A stretch of DNA of 52,087 nucleotides, from contig CAYYGN010000022.1 of the NCBI GenBank assembly GCA_964471595.1, positions 1 through 52,087 of the forward strand, read 5' to 3'. This DNA is from JAGNXB01 sp964471595 (GTDB taxonomy: Bacteria > Bacteroidota > Bacteroidia > Chitinophagales > Saprospiraceae). The notes under the pieces were generated by a model. The model was not told the DNA's origin and made no database searches. It was given only the letters and a program-made list of their open reading frames with translations. Within the stretch, counting starts at the first letter, position 1, and each line of letters starts with the position of its first letter. Below are positions 16,634 through 25,413 of this stretch, in pieces. The position numbers were made by a program, and so were the translations under genes.

Positions 16634-16945
16634 TTAGCGTTGGATGCGAAGTTTCCGGATCATGGCTTCGCTGAGGTTGGCGGCATAGACCCCGTACGCA
16701 TCGACAAGGATGCCTTTGACCCCGGCGTCGGAGGAGATGGCATAGACGATGCTGTTGTCATCCGTGCTCGACATGCCCTCAAACCGGTAATACGCGTCGA
16801 TGGTGAACTGCTCGGGGTGAAGCCGCAGGGGGGCGTCCGCACAGGCCACACAATCCGGTTCCAGGTTGAAATCGTGTGTGTAGCCGCGATCCCGCAGGTC
16901 GTTGATGGCCTGGGACAGGCTTTCGTAGTGATGTTCGTCGTTCAT
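16634..16945 (-). CDS. Small conserved protein (PRPP synthetase-named family)
   Basis: Protein of 103 residues: YESLSQAINDLRDRGYTHDFN, then CVAC, LHPEQFTIDAYYRFEG and GILVDAYGVYA. This is a small Bacteroidota family often labelled phosphoribosylpyrophosphate synthetase, although it lacks the PRPP-binding architecture and the label is probably wrong. It may be a ligand-binding or regulatory protein. Its first gene position in the YdeI-DUF1801-beta-lactamase cluster is notable. A paralogue at 18743-19132 shares a 194-bp block with a single mismatch. Confidence 0.75.
   Translation of the reverse strand: MNDEHHYESLSQAINDLRDRGYTHDFNLEPDCVACADAPLRLHPEQFTIDAYYRFEGMSSTDDNSIVYAISSDAGVKGILVDAYGVYAANLSEAMIRKLRIQR
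16737..16930. repeat. 194-bp near-identical direct repeat, copy 1
   Basis: Identical to 18924-19117 at 193 of 194 positions by my reading (T at 16879, C at 19066). Both copies lie inside paralogous small genes. Outside the block the two genes drop to roughly 70% identity on the 3' side and diverge on the 5' side. Confidence 0.9.
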
Positions 16946-17259
16946 TTCCGGTGTAATGACTCTCGCCTAAATATAGGCAAGTTGCCGGATACGGTGCATG
17001 GTGAGAAGGGGCCGGGCTCTTGCTGAATGGCTTGGGGTGCTGGATAGCAGGGATAGTCTAGACTCACTTATTGAAGTACTCCTCCTTTGGCCTCTTTTGA
17101 ATTGTTTTTCGGTATGGGCAGGCACACTCTTGTCGCATTTTTGGTCTGTGCAGTGGTTTGTGGGAATGCGGTATGTGGGAGACTGTTGCGCTGGCATATT
17201 TGTTCAATCTTCTATACATGGCCACACTGTCTGTCTCCGCATCTGTGTTTCATTTTAAT
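16946..17259. other. Gene-free AT-richer stretch
   Basis: No convincing gene. Short plus-strand frames here are hydrophobic and Cys/Trp-rich with no start signals. The sequence becomes distinctly richer in A+T and T-runs than the cluster to its left, marking the left side of an insert that extends to about 18.9 kb. Confidence 0.5.
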
Positions 17260-18740
17260 TCATGGTTTCAGTTTTTTTCCCTTCTTTGTCAACCGGTATT
17301 TTTGTCTGGGATGATTTGGTTTCTCGGGGTGCGTTAGCTCGATATACCCTGCCTTCATTGCTGGTTCCAGATAATTATTAATGAAATTCTCGCGATGGCT
17401 CAAGCCAATTTTTTGCATTATTTCAGCCCGTTTCATTTCTCCTTCCAATACCATTATTAGTTTTTCTAACTCTGAAGAAACTTGTCCGGTACTTGGTCGG
17501 TACTTGGACGGTACTTGGTCGGTACTTGGACGGTACTTGGTCGGTAGAGAATCACTTTAAAAGTATCTTCTTGCACGTAGTCCGGTTCTCTCAGCCCTAC
17601 CTCCAGAGCAATGCGTACCATGTCTTTCGTTCCGGTGCCAAGGCGTTCAATATACCCTGCCAAGTACATAGGTTCGGCCAGAAGGGGGTTAGCCGGCACG
17701 GAAGAATGAAGCTGCTTTAGATTTTCGGTCGTCCAGCCTAGGGGCAGAGAGCCCGGGTTCCATATTTCAAGGCGATCACTGAAAAGCATTACCTGTACGC
17801 TGCCATTGCTGGTATAATCCCGGTGAACAACGGCGTTTACCATGGCCTCAGCCACTATTTCCTTTGGTATTTCATAACCTCCTGGAATCTGTACCTGTTC
17901 TTTACGGGTTCCTATGGAATAATCCAGCTTGGACAAAATAAAATCAACGGCTTGATCCACCAGTTCAAAAACATCTCCTTTGAAAACTTTATAGGAGGGG
18001 ATAGGCTTGGCAACTTCCGTATCGTGAAAATGCGCACAGCGTACCTCTGAACTGATAAAGAATTTTTGCGGATTTTTGCCAAATAGGAGGATGGCGGCAT
18101 TGGTTACCCGAGTTCCGTTTAGCAGGTTCAGGTGGGTAAGTATTTCTTCTGTTGGCGCAGTCTCAGATAACGGGAAACCTCTTTTTGACCGTGCAATGCG
18201 AACAAACTTCACAATCTTATCACTGTCCAACACATCAAGACCTGCATTGGCAAATGTGGCATCAAAAGGACCGGTACGGATAATCTCTTTTTATTCAAGG
18301 TAACGCACCAGCGCGGCATATACGGCTGCTTTCAATGCATGTGTGCTGTCAAACCGCTTGCGCATCAAAACTTCCTGTGCCTTTGCAACAAACGCAGTTT
18401 GCTTAGGGTGTCCTTCTTTGAGGGCATGATTGGTAAGGAATATCAGCCGGGTTTTATGTTGTGCAGTGGCACGGTCAAATTCCATTTCAGTGGGTGAAAT
18501 TCCGTCTGCACTTACAAAACCATACTCTTTACCCAACAAGCCAAGGTAAATATCGCTCTGCTCTACTTCACGCAGGTAAACTTGATCTGCCCGCTGATCC
18601 ATTGAAGGCAATAACTCGAACAGAAATGGGTCAAAGAATTTTCCAAGCAATGGATCGGTTAATAAATATTCATACTGGGCTTTTCTTTCCTTTGCAAATT
18701 CAGCTTGCACGCTGCTAATAAATATTTTTATTCGTGCCAT
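17260..18740 (-). pseudogene. DUF4062 + ATP-binding (HATPase_c_4) protein, broken
   Basis: The pieces in order make one gene of about 490 codons. (1) 18740-18294: a DUF4062 domain starting MARIKIFISSVQAEFAKERK and reading LYLGLLGKEYGFV-like motifs up to LVRYLE. (2) An in-frame TAA at 18293-18291. (3) The same frame continues KEIIRTGPFDATFANAG, then LTHLNLLNGTRVTNAAILLFG, PIPSYKVFKGDVFELVDQAVDF, IVAEAMVNAVVHRDYTSNGSVQVMLF and RLGTGTKDM, the RecG-C-like ATP-binding region. (4) An 11-bp tandem array (17488-17542), where the frame is lost and a TAG stops it at 17468. (5) In another frame, ELEKLIMVLEGEMKRAEI to RQKYRLTKKG, the C-terminal winged helix. DUF4062 is a predicted conflict-system effector domain. 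Two lesions make it inactive as read. Confidence 0.85.
17488..17542. repeat. 11-bp tandem array, five units
   Basis: Five units of GGTACTTGGWC alternate TC, AC, TC, AC, TC (a 22-bp higher-order period), flanked by partial units. On the coding strand it is read in all three frames and gives an 11-residue repeat (RPSTVQVPTKY, then RPSTDQVPDK). As 11 is not a multiple of 3, each unit gained or lost shifts the frame. One unit fewer, or two more, would join the ATP-binding part to the C-terminal winged-helix part. Confidence 0.9.
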
Positions 18741-18742
18741 AT

Positions 18743-19132
18743 CTAGTTTTCTGCAAAAATATTTTCCTTTTTAAACAAAGTTACCAACGATCCATCATTG
18801 CTTGCATAACCCACCTTCGCCTCATCTGCCAATTCCAGCAACATTTCGTTTCTGATCATGGCGGTGTTGAGGTTTTCGGCATAGGCGCCATAGGCGTCCA
18901 CGAGGATGCCCTTGTCGGACGATATGGCATAGACGATGCTGTTGTCATCCGTGCTCGACATGCCCTCAAACCGGTAATACGCGTCGATGGTGAACTGCTC
19001 GGGGTGAAGCCGCAGGGGGGCGTCCGCACAGGCCACACAATCCGGTTCCAGGTTGAAATCGTGTGCGTAGCCGCGATCCCGCAGGTCGTTGATGGCCTGG
19101 GACAGGCTTTCGTAGTGGCGGGAAGGTGACAT
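18743..19132 (-). CDS. Paralogue of the 16634 gene with a foreign tail
   Basis: Protein of 129 residues from the ATG at 19132 (a TTG at 19147 is possible). Residues 5-85 nearly equal the protein at 16634-16945 (HYESLSQAINDLRDRGY, RFEGMSSTDDNSIVYAISS). Copy 1 ends at MIRKLRIQR, whereas this one runs on from MIRN with about 32 extra residues (MLLELADEAKVGYASNDGS, LFKKENIF) coded by AT-rich DNA. The tail looks like the end of another protein fused on. Its stop lies 2 bp before the start of the broken DUF4062 gene, so the two are coupled. Confidence 0.7.
   Translation of the reverse strand: MSPSRHYESLSQAINDLRDRGYAHDFNLEPDCVACADAPLRLHPEQFTIDAYYRFEGMSSTDDNSIVYAISSDKGILVDAYGAYAENLNTAMIRNEMLLELADEAKVGYASNDGSLVTLFKKENIFAEN
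18924..19117. repeat. 194-bp near-identical direct repeat, copy 2
   Basis: Partner of 16737-16930, in the same orientation and 2187 bp away. The AT-rich insert with the DUF4062 gene lies between the copies. Confidence 0.9.
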
Positions 19133-19394
19133 TTCATGATTTTGCAAGTGTGCATAAATATCGGAATAATAATAGTATAGGACTTGGGAACACGACTGTT
19201 AATTGACGATTGTCATCACAACGATAATGGTGCATATGACACATATTTCAAATATGTTAAATAAATATGATTCAAGATGGTCAAATTTTACGCATTTTGG
19301 CTTAACTTTGCAGTAAACAATATTTCCAATGAAACCCACAGCCAACCCAACTTTATGATTCTTCTATAAAGAGAGGGATAGTATACTTATTCCA
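19133..19394 (+). promoter_or_regulatory. AT-rich upstream region with TAnnTTTG box
   Basis: About 260 bp with no gene. TAACTTTG at 19303-19310 is an exact -7 consensus match and would start transcription near 19317, reading into the lipoprotein gene. A good -33 element is not visible. Confidence 0.5.
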
Positions 19395-20370
19395 ATGGCA
19401 ATGTTTTTCTTTTTTGGTGTTGTGTTTACTAATGGTTTCGTGTACAAAGAATAATAACGTCATTTTGACAGATGACAATTCTTCAAATCAAGTAAGCTTG
19501 CGATCGGATTACGAGTTTGAAGGTGTTTCATTTCAAAATGGATATATTAAATTTTCTACATTAGGCGCATTTGATACATTTTTAACTGAATTCGCGGCGA
19601 ATGAGGAGTTGTCAGATGAGTTTTACTCTGAATTTTACTCCCATTATTCTCACTTCCAGGCCTTTGAAGATTTTATAAGTGATACACTTTTGATTGATAC
19701 CACAAACTGGGCAACCTCTGCATCAGATTATTCAAACCTTGTATCTTTTATTGCAGTACATCAGGACACAAACCTTGTTGAGCCAGCTGTAACTTCGGCT
19801 ATTATCAAGCATATTGCCAATTCGGATGGTATTTTTGTTATTGAAGATACAGCATATTGTTTTAGATATGATAGTGTATACATATTTGATTATCAATACT
19901 TAGATGATTGGAGCACATATAAACATTCACTACTCTCAATTCCGAATGTACATACCGACCCCATTTTGAGAAGTGATATTTACGAATGCAGGCAACAATA
20001 TAATTTTGGTGGGGGTTTTTGGAAAAGACATCATGTGACCGGGGAGTGGAGTAAAGAGACATTTGCACCATTATATAGTGAACTGAGAGTAACTACAAAA
20101 CATAGACGATTTGTGGCTACCAATTGGTGGTACAGGAAAACCAAGAATTTGGAACATGTTGGTGCGGTTTCTTGGGTAAAGTGCACAACATGTGATCCAC
20201 TACTTGTTTATGGCACATATGTGAGTAAATCATGTACAAATTGTTCCAATATTCAGCAAGTAATCGTCAGTGGAGCGAATACTTCATTTTATTTTTGGTC
20301 GCCGTCCGAAGTCGAACACAAGGCAAAATGTCTTGATAATGAATGGCGGAGCTGTATTATTTCCATTTGA
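19395..20370 (+). CDS. AT-rich lipoprotein, start region out of frame (T6)
   Basis: The body is an open frame of about 315 residues containing LVLCLLMVSCTKNN, a lipobox with Cys. That frame has no ATG upstream before a stop at 19330; only TTG at 19414 is available, leaving a 10-residue signal without charge. The ATG at 19395 (or 19401) reads MAMFFF and reaches the same hydrophobic core only if the T-run at 19410-19415 has five instead of six bases. An in-frame stretch IKRGIVYLF also precedes it, so a rare start codon is another option. The mature part is Tyr/Asp/Ser-rich with two CxxC pairs (VKCTTCD, SCTNCS); I recognise no family. Coding is much more AT-rich than the core, suggesting transfer. 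Confidence 0.6.
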
Positions 20371-20416
20371 TGGGAAAAATTATTTTCATTGCAAACAAAT
20401 GAATATTTACATGCAC

Positions 20417-21490
20417 ATGAGTCAAAAGGGATTCAGAGAAATCAGGTTTCTGGTTGTCTTGTGCCTGCTTTGGTCCAATGCGGGAGACTTGTTGGCACAA
20501 TTCAACCACTTTAATGATTTGTGGTACAAAGGCGTGTTTCCGGACTCCATAATAGGTTATTATCATGAGTCACCCGACATGGATGTCTTGGATGTTCGGA
20601 AGGTATTTCATGTGGTAAATGATCGATTGGTGGCGGATTCAACTTTTTATTTCTCGGATCTGGAGGGAGGCTATAAGAATTTGGAGTATTTCGCATATAC
20701 TTATGACAGCGAGGGAAGGCTTGTAAGTACCAGAGTCTTTTTCGGTGAAGACCAAGATTGGTTCCCGTGGCTCTTGGACAGCATTTATTATAGTCCGCTT
20801 ACCGGGAAGAAAGATTCCAGCAAAACTTTTGCATTTGATAATGTTTCAGATGAGTTTCAGCTTGAAAACATTCACTTTTACTCTTTGGCATCAAATGGAT
20901 GGGACAGTATTGTCATTACGGTAGATCCATGGTATGATTCTCTTTACAGAGCGGAGTTTTCGTTTAATGGCGATTATTATTCACTTACATCCTATGTCAG
21001 GGATCAGGCTGAGTGGATTCCTGTGGAGAGAGATTCTTTCATAGTATTTCCGGATAAAACTCTTTACTATTACGTCATCCGGGAGAATGGTGAATGGTTC
21101 AATGAGTTTCTGGATAGCATTTACTTGAATGGTGAGGGTCGGTGGGGCAAGAGCAGACAATATTATATAAATGCGGATGGATCCCATGAATTAGTATATA
21201 CCAAAGAATTCTATTATCCGGACCAGGTGTCTGTTAAAGATCCAGTGGGTAGAGGGAATATTTCCTGTCGTTTTGTTCCGGAATCTCACCAACATGTACG
21301 AATATTGACAGAGCCGACTTTGGAGGGTGTTGTCCATGGTTTTGATATGATGGGCAATTTGCTATTTAGTCAACATCTCAATTCTGGAGACATATTAGAC
21401 CTGTATAAGTATGAAAGTTCAATTATGGTTTTAAAATTTTTCAATTCAAATGGAGATAGTTGTTCCCAAAAATTCATATTTACACCATGA
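20417..21490 (+). CDS. Secreted protein with T9SS type A-like end
   Basis: Protein of 357 residues from the ATG at 20417, chosen because it gives a standard signal peptide (basic start, hydrophobic core, cut after LLAQ); ATGs at 20399 and 20411 are alternatives. The body has repeated FNHFNDLWYK, TYDSEGRLVSTRVF and LDSIYLNGEGRW-type strands with Tyr at regular spacing, as in beta-strand repeat surface proteins. The last 70 residues (VRILTEPTLEGVVHGFDMMG, LYKYESSIMVLKF) follow the Por-secretion tail pattern. AT-rich like its neighbour, it begins 46 bp after the lipoprotein stop. Confidence 0.7.
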   Translation: MSQKGFREIRFLVVLCLLWSNAGDLLAQFNHFNDLWYKGVFPDSIIGYYHESPDMDVLDVRKVFHVVNDRLVADSTFYFSDLEGGYKNLEYFAYTYDSEGRLVSTRVFFGEDQDWFPWLLDSIYYSPLTGKKDSSKTFAFDNVSDEFQLENIHFYSLASNGWDSIVITVDPWYDSLYRAEFSFNGDYYSLTSYVRDQAEWIPVERDSFIVFPDKTLYYYVIRENGEWFNEFLDSIYLNGEGRWGKSRQYYINADGSHELVYTKEFYYPDQVSVKDPVGRGNISCRFVPESHQHVRILTEPTLEGVVHGFDMMGNLLFSQHLNSGDILDLYKYESSIMVLKFFNSNGDSCSQKFIFTP

Positions 21491-21673
21491 ACTCATGATT
21501 TGATTGATTGATCTTGGCATTTTGCATTGCATCATATTGCAGAGTTTTGATACTTTTTTGTAATTTCATAGAGCAAAATATTGACGCAATAGTACATTCA
21601 GGTATTTTTAAATTTTCATATTTATCAAATTGGAGAGGAAAATCTTCTTTTTATTATACGACTATGTATTGAG
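21491..21673. other. AT-rich gap between convergent genes
   Basis: 183 bp without a gene, strongly AT-rich, ending the 19.2-21.6 kb accessory patch. The neighbouring pirin gene is GC-rich, so a composition boundary lies near 21674. Confidence 0.5.
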
Positions 21674-22537
21674 TTAAACCATGTCCCCAAAACGTCCGCT
21701 CTGGAATTCTTCAATCGCCTCCATGATCTCCCGCTGGGTGTTCATCACAAAGGGTCCGTAGGCGGCAATCGGCTCATTGAGGGGTTCGCCGGCCAGGAGA
21801 ATGACCCTCGCCCCGGCATCGCCCGCCGCAAAGGCCACCCGCTCGGATCCGTGATCCAATACCAGGAAATCGCCGGCTGCCGCCTCGACTTTGCCTCCGT
21901 AAAGCATTTCGCCTTCCACGTTCAGCAGCAGTACATTCCACCCCAAGGGCCAGGACCCTCCAAAGGCGCGACCCGGCGCCAGCCTAATGTCCAATACCGC
22001 CATCGGACTGAACGTCTCCGCCGGCCCCCGCACCCCTTCGTATTCCCCGGCCAGCACACGCACGGTACTCGCGCCCTCCGTTTTGACGGGGATGTTGTCG
22101 CGGGTAAGGGATTGGTAACGCGGAGGATGCCCTTTGTGCCTGGCCGGCAGATTGACCCATAACTGAAGCATGTGCTGGATACCACCCGCTCTGGCAAAAT
22201 CCGGCGTCTGAAACTCCTTGTGCAGGATACCGGATCCCGCTGTCATCCACTGCACTTCGTCCTTGCCGATCGTGCCGCTGCTCCCAGTCGAGTCGGCATG
22301 GGCCAACTCGCCCTCGAAGACCACCGTGACGGTCTCGAAACCCTTGTGAGGATGAACGTCCACACCTCTGGGAACCTCCGACGCCGGAAACCGGTAAGGA
22401 GGATTGTAATCCAGCATCAGAAAGGGACTCACTTCCTGGCGCAACTGGCGTGGGCCGGGAATGTACTGGCAAACCCGGAATCCGTCTCCGACCATATGCG
22501 GCGTGTCAACGCGGTACTGATGGGCGATCTGGCGCAT
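21674..22537 (-). CDS. Pirin-family protein (bicupin)
   Basis: Protein of 287 residues from the ATG at 22537. The N-terminal cupin holds the metal site: VDVHPHKGFETVTVVFEGE with two His, then GEVQWMTAGSGILHKE-type residues with the third His and a Glu. The C-terminal half is the second cupin. Bacterial pirins include quercetin 2,3-dioxygenase-active enzymes and regulatory proteins; which applies here cannot be told. It stands alone downstream of polA on the same strand, with 55 bp between the polA stop and its start. Confidence 0.9.
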   Translation of the reverse strand: MRQIAHQYRVDTPHMVGDGFRVCQYIPGPRQLRQEVSPFLMLDYNPPYRFPASEVPRGVDVHPHKGFETVTVVFEGELAHADSTGSSGTIGKDEVQWMTAGSGILHKEFQTPDFARAGGIQHMLQLWVNLPARHKGHPPRYQSLTRDNIPVKTEGASTVRVLAGEYEGVRGPAETFSPMAVLDIRLAPGRAFGGSWPLGWNVLLLNVEGEMLYGGKVEAAAGDFLVLDHGSERVAFAAGDAGARVILLAGEPLNEPIAAYGPFVMNTQREIMEAIEEFQSGRFGDMV

Positions 22538-22592
22538 GACCTTTAGATTGTTTCCTTCCCAACAAATGCCGCCGGCCAAAGTTCGAACGGCC

Positions 22593-25379
22593 TCAGTGCG
22601 CCTCCAGCCAGTTCGCTCCGGTACCCATACCTACCTCGATGGGCACTTTCAGCCCGGGAATGGCGTGTTTCATGTGATCCTCGATGATAGGCATGATGGT
22701 GTCCAGCTCTGGTTTGTACACGTCGAATACCAGTTCGTCGTGTACCTGAAGGATCATTCTGCTTTTGAAGCCCCGCTTCGCAAAGGTCTCGTGGATGCGG
22801 ATCATGGCCACTTTGATCATGTCGGCTGCCGTGCCCTGAATGGGCGTGTTGATGGCCATGCGCTCGGCATTGCTGCGTTCCAGTCCGCTTTTGGAATTGA
22901 TGTCGCGCAAGTGGCGCCTGCGTCCGAGGAGGGTCTCCACAAATCCCTTTTCGCGGGCAAAGGCGATGGTGTCATCCATATATCGCTTGAGTCCCTGGTA
23001 CTGTTTGAAATACGCCTCGATGAGGTCTGCGGCTTCCTTGCGCGGGATGCCGAGCTGGCGGCTCAGATTGGTGGCACCGGCGCCGTAGATGATGGAAAAA
23101 TTGACTGTTTTGGCATTCCGGCGCTGGTCGGAAGTCACCTTCTCCAGCGGGGTCTCGTACACCCTGGCGGCGGTGGCAGTGTGGATGTCAAGCCCTTTGG
23201 CAAACGCCTCGATCATGGCTTCGTCCCCACTGATGTGGGCAATGAGGCGCAGCTCGATCTGGCTGTAGTCGGCCGCGAGAAGCAGGTGGTCCGCATCGCG
23301 CGGAATGAAGGCCTCGCGCACGCGTCGTCCTTCTTCGGTCCGGATCGGGATGTTTTGGAGATTGGGGTTGTTGGAGCTGAGTCGTCCGGTAGCGGCAATG
23401 GTCTGGTTGAAAGACGAGTGGATCCGGCCGGTGCGCGGATTGACCATGCGGGGCAGGGCATCGACATAGGTGGACTTGAGCTTGGTCAATCCCCGCAGAT
23501 CGAGGATCATCCGCGCAATCGGGAATTCCCCGGCCAACTCGGTCAGTTTGTCCTCGTCCGTGCTGTATTGCCCGGTTTTGGTTTTCCCCCACCGGTAGGG
23601 AATTTTCATCCGCTCGAAAAGGATGTCACCGATCTGGCGTGGGGAGGCGAGGTTGAAGGCGGAGCCGGCCATTTTGTAGATGTCGCGTTCCAGATCGCGG
23701 ATGCGGGTTTCCAGCTCGACGGAATAGGTCTCCAGGTACGCAGCATTTAGCCGGATGCCCTCCCATTCCATGCCTGCCAGCACGCGGATGAGGGGCCCTT
23801 CGATGTCGCTGTAGAGTTTTTCAAGCCCGGCGGCCTGCACTTTCGGCCACAGGTAGTCGTGCAACTGGAGGGTGATGTCCGCGTCTTCGGCGGCGTACTC
23901 CGCCACTTTTTCAACGGGCACATCCCGCATGGAAAGTTGTTGGGGGCCTTTCTTCCCGATGAGGGATTCGATGGGTACGGGCTGGTATTCGAGATAGGTC
24001 TCCGCCATGTAATCCATCCCGTGCCGCAAATCGGGTTCGAGGAGGTAATGGCACACCATGGTGTCCCGCCAGGTGCCGCCGAGATGCAGGTCATACCAAC
24101 GAAGGACCTCGGCATCGTACTTGATGTTTTGACCGATGAAGGTCTTGCCGGGATCTTCGAGCACTGGTTTGAATCGCTTCACCAAGGCCACCGCCTCCTC
24201 CTTGTCGGCGGGCACCGGGACATACCACGCCTCGCCAGGTCGTAGGGCAAAGGAAAGTCCGACCAGCTCCGCCTGCATGGCATCCACGCCGGTGGTCTCG
24301 GTGTCGAGGCAAAAGGTGCCGGCTTTGGCCAGCAGAGCGATCAGTTGATCCTGCGCATTGGCGGTAATCGCGAGGTGGTAGGTATGGGGTACGCTCTGGA
24401 TGTTCCGGGTGGCCATGCTGTGGGCCGGTGGCGCGGGTGTCGTGACTACAGGGGTGGATGCCGTCGCGCCAAACAAATCCGTCTGTTGGCCCGGCGCAGG
24501 GCCTTCGTCGCCAAGCACCTTGCGGGCCAGCGCGCGGAATTCCAGTTCGCGAAACAGGGCCGACAATTTTTCCCGGTTGGGTGGGTCGAGATGGAACGAT
24601 TCGGCATCAAACCGGATGGGGGCGTCGGTTTTGATGCGGGCCAGGGTCTTGGAAAGGAGGGCCTGATCGCGAAATTCGGCGAGCCGCTCCCCGTTTTTGC
24701 CTTTCACCTTGTCCGTCTGGGCCAGCAGGGTTTCCACCGATCCGAATTCTTTCAAAAGGGTAGCCGCTGTCTTGGGACCGATGCCGGGCACACCGGGGAT
24801 GTTGTCCACGCTGTCACCCTGAAGGCCGAGCATGTCCACGACCTGGTCCACATCGTCAATCCCCCAGGTGGCCCTGATCTCTTCCGGCCCCAGGATCTCG
24901 GGGCCATTGCCCTGCCGGGAGGGCTTGTACATGTAAATGCGGTCACTGACGAGCTGGCCGTAATCCTTGTCAGGCGTCACCATATAGACGGTAAATCCTT
25001 CCTGTTCAGCCTGCTTGGCCAGGGTGCCGATGACGTCGTCGGCTTCGTAGCCGGGCAATTCGACCACCGGAATGTGCCAGGCGCGAATGATGTCCCGCAC
25101 CCACGGAATGGCGAAGGAGATATCGTCGGGCTGTTCCTCGCGGTTGGCCTTGTAGGCGGGATACATTTCATGCCGGAAGGTGGGCCCTTCGAGGTCGAAG
25201 GAGACGGCGAGATGAGTGGGCTTCTCGTTCTGCATGAGGTCCCACAGGGTATTGACAAATCCGGTCACGGCGGATGTATTCCAGCCTTTGGAGTTGATCA
25301 GGGGACGGGCGATGAAGGCGAAATGCGCCCGGTAGATCAGGGCGTGCCCGTCCAGAAGGAACAGTTTTTTTTCTGCCAT
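22593..25379 (-). CDS. polA: DNA polymerase I
   Basis: Protein of 928 residues from MAEKKLFLLDGHALIYRAHF. The 5'-nuclease domain covers about 1-290 (LPGYEADDVIGTLA, TPDKDYGQLV, GVPGIGPKTAATLL). The 3'-5' exonuclease domain at about 340-520 keeps its acidic residues (FCLDTETTG, IGQNIKYDAEVL, YAAEDADIT), so proofreading should be active. The polymerase domain follows, with DYSQIELRLIAHISGDE and the terminal VHDELVFDV. It acts in Okazaki fragment maturation and repair. The reading frame passes an A8 run near the start without interruption, which argues that homopolymers here were assembled well. Confidence 0.98.
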   Translation of the reverse strand: MAEKKLFLLDGHALIYRAHFAFIARPLINSKGWNTSAVTGFVNTLWDLMQNEKPTHLAVSFDLEGPTFRHEMYPAYKANREEQPDDISFAIPWVRDIIRAWHIPVVELPGYEADDVIGTLAKQAEQEGFTVYMVTPDKDYGQLVSDRIYMYKPSRQGNGPEILGPEEIRATWGIDDVDQVVDMLGLQGDSVDNIPGVPGIGPKTAATLLKEFGSVETLLAQTDKVKGKNGERLAEFRDQALLSKTLARIKTDAPIRFDAESFHLDPPNREKLSALFRELEFRALARKVLGDEGPAPGQQTDLFGATASTPVVTTPAPPAHSMATRNIQSVPHTYHLAITANAQDQLIALLAKAGTFCLDTETTGVDAMQAELVGLSFALRPGEAWYVPVPADKEEAVALVKRFKPVLEDPGKTFIGQNIKYDAEVLRWYDLHLGGTWRDTMVCHYLLEPDLRHGMDYMAETYLEYQPVPIESLIGKKGPQQLSMRDVPVEKVAEYAAEDADITLQLHDYLWPKVQAAGLEKLYSDIEGPLIRVLAGMEWEGIRLNAAYLETYSVELETRIRDLERDIYKMAGSAFNLASPRQIGDILFERMKIPYRWGKTKTGQYSTDEDKLTELAGEFPIARMILDLRGLTKLKSTYVDALPRMVNPRTGRIHSSFNQTIAATGRLSSNNPNLQNIPIRTEEGRRVREAFIPRDADHLLLAADYSQIELRLIAHISGDEAMIEAFAKGLDIHTATAARVYETPLEKVTSDQRRNAKTVNFSIIYGAGATNLSRQLGIPRKEAADLIEAYFKQYQGLKRYMDDTIAFAREKGFVETLLGRRRHLRDINSKSGLERSNAERMAINTPIQGTAADMIKVAMIRIHETFAKRGFKSRMILQVHDELVFDVYKPELDTIMPIIEDHMKHAIPGLKVPIEVGMGTGANWLEAH

Positions 25380-25413
25380 GGAGGATAAGGGAATGGGAGG
25401 GGTGAAGATAGGG

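Noticed and set aside
17488..17542. Possible CRISPR-like array
   Set aside because: Units are contiguous 11-mers without spacers and lie inside a coding sequence, so this is a minisatellite.
24345..25388. 347-residue plus-strand frame opposite polA
   Set aside because: Antisense reading of the 5'-nuclease domain; no independent features.
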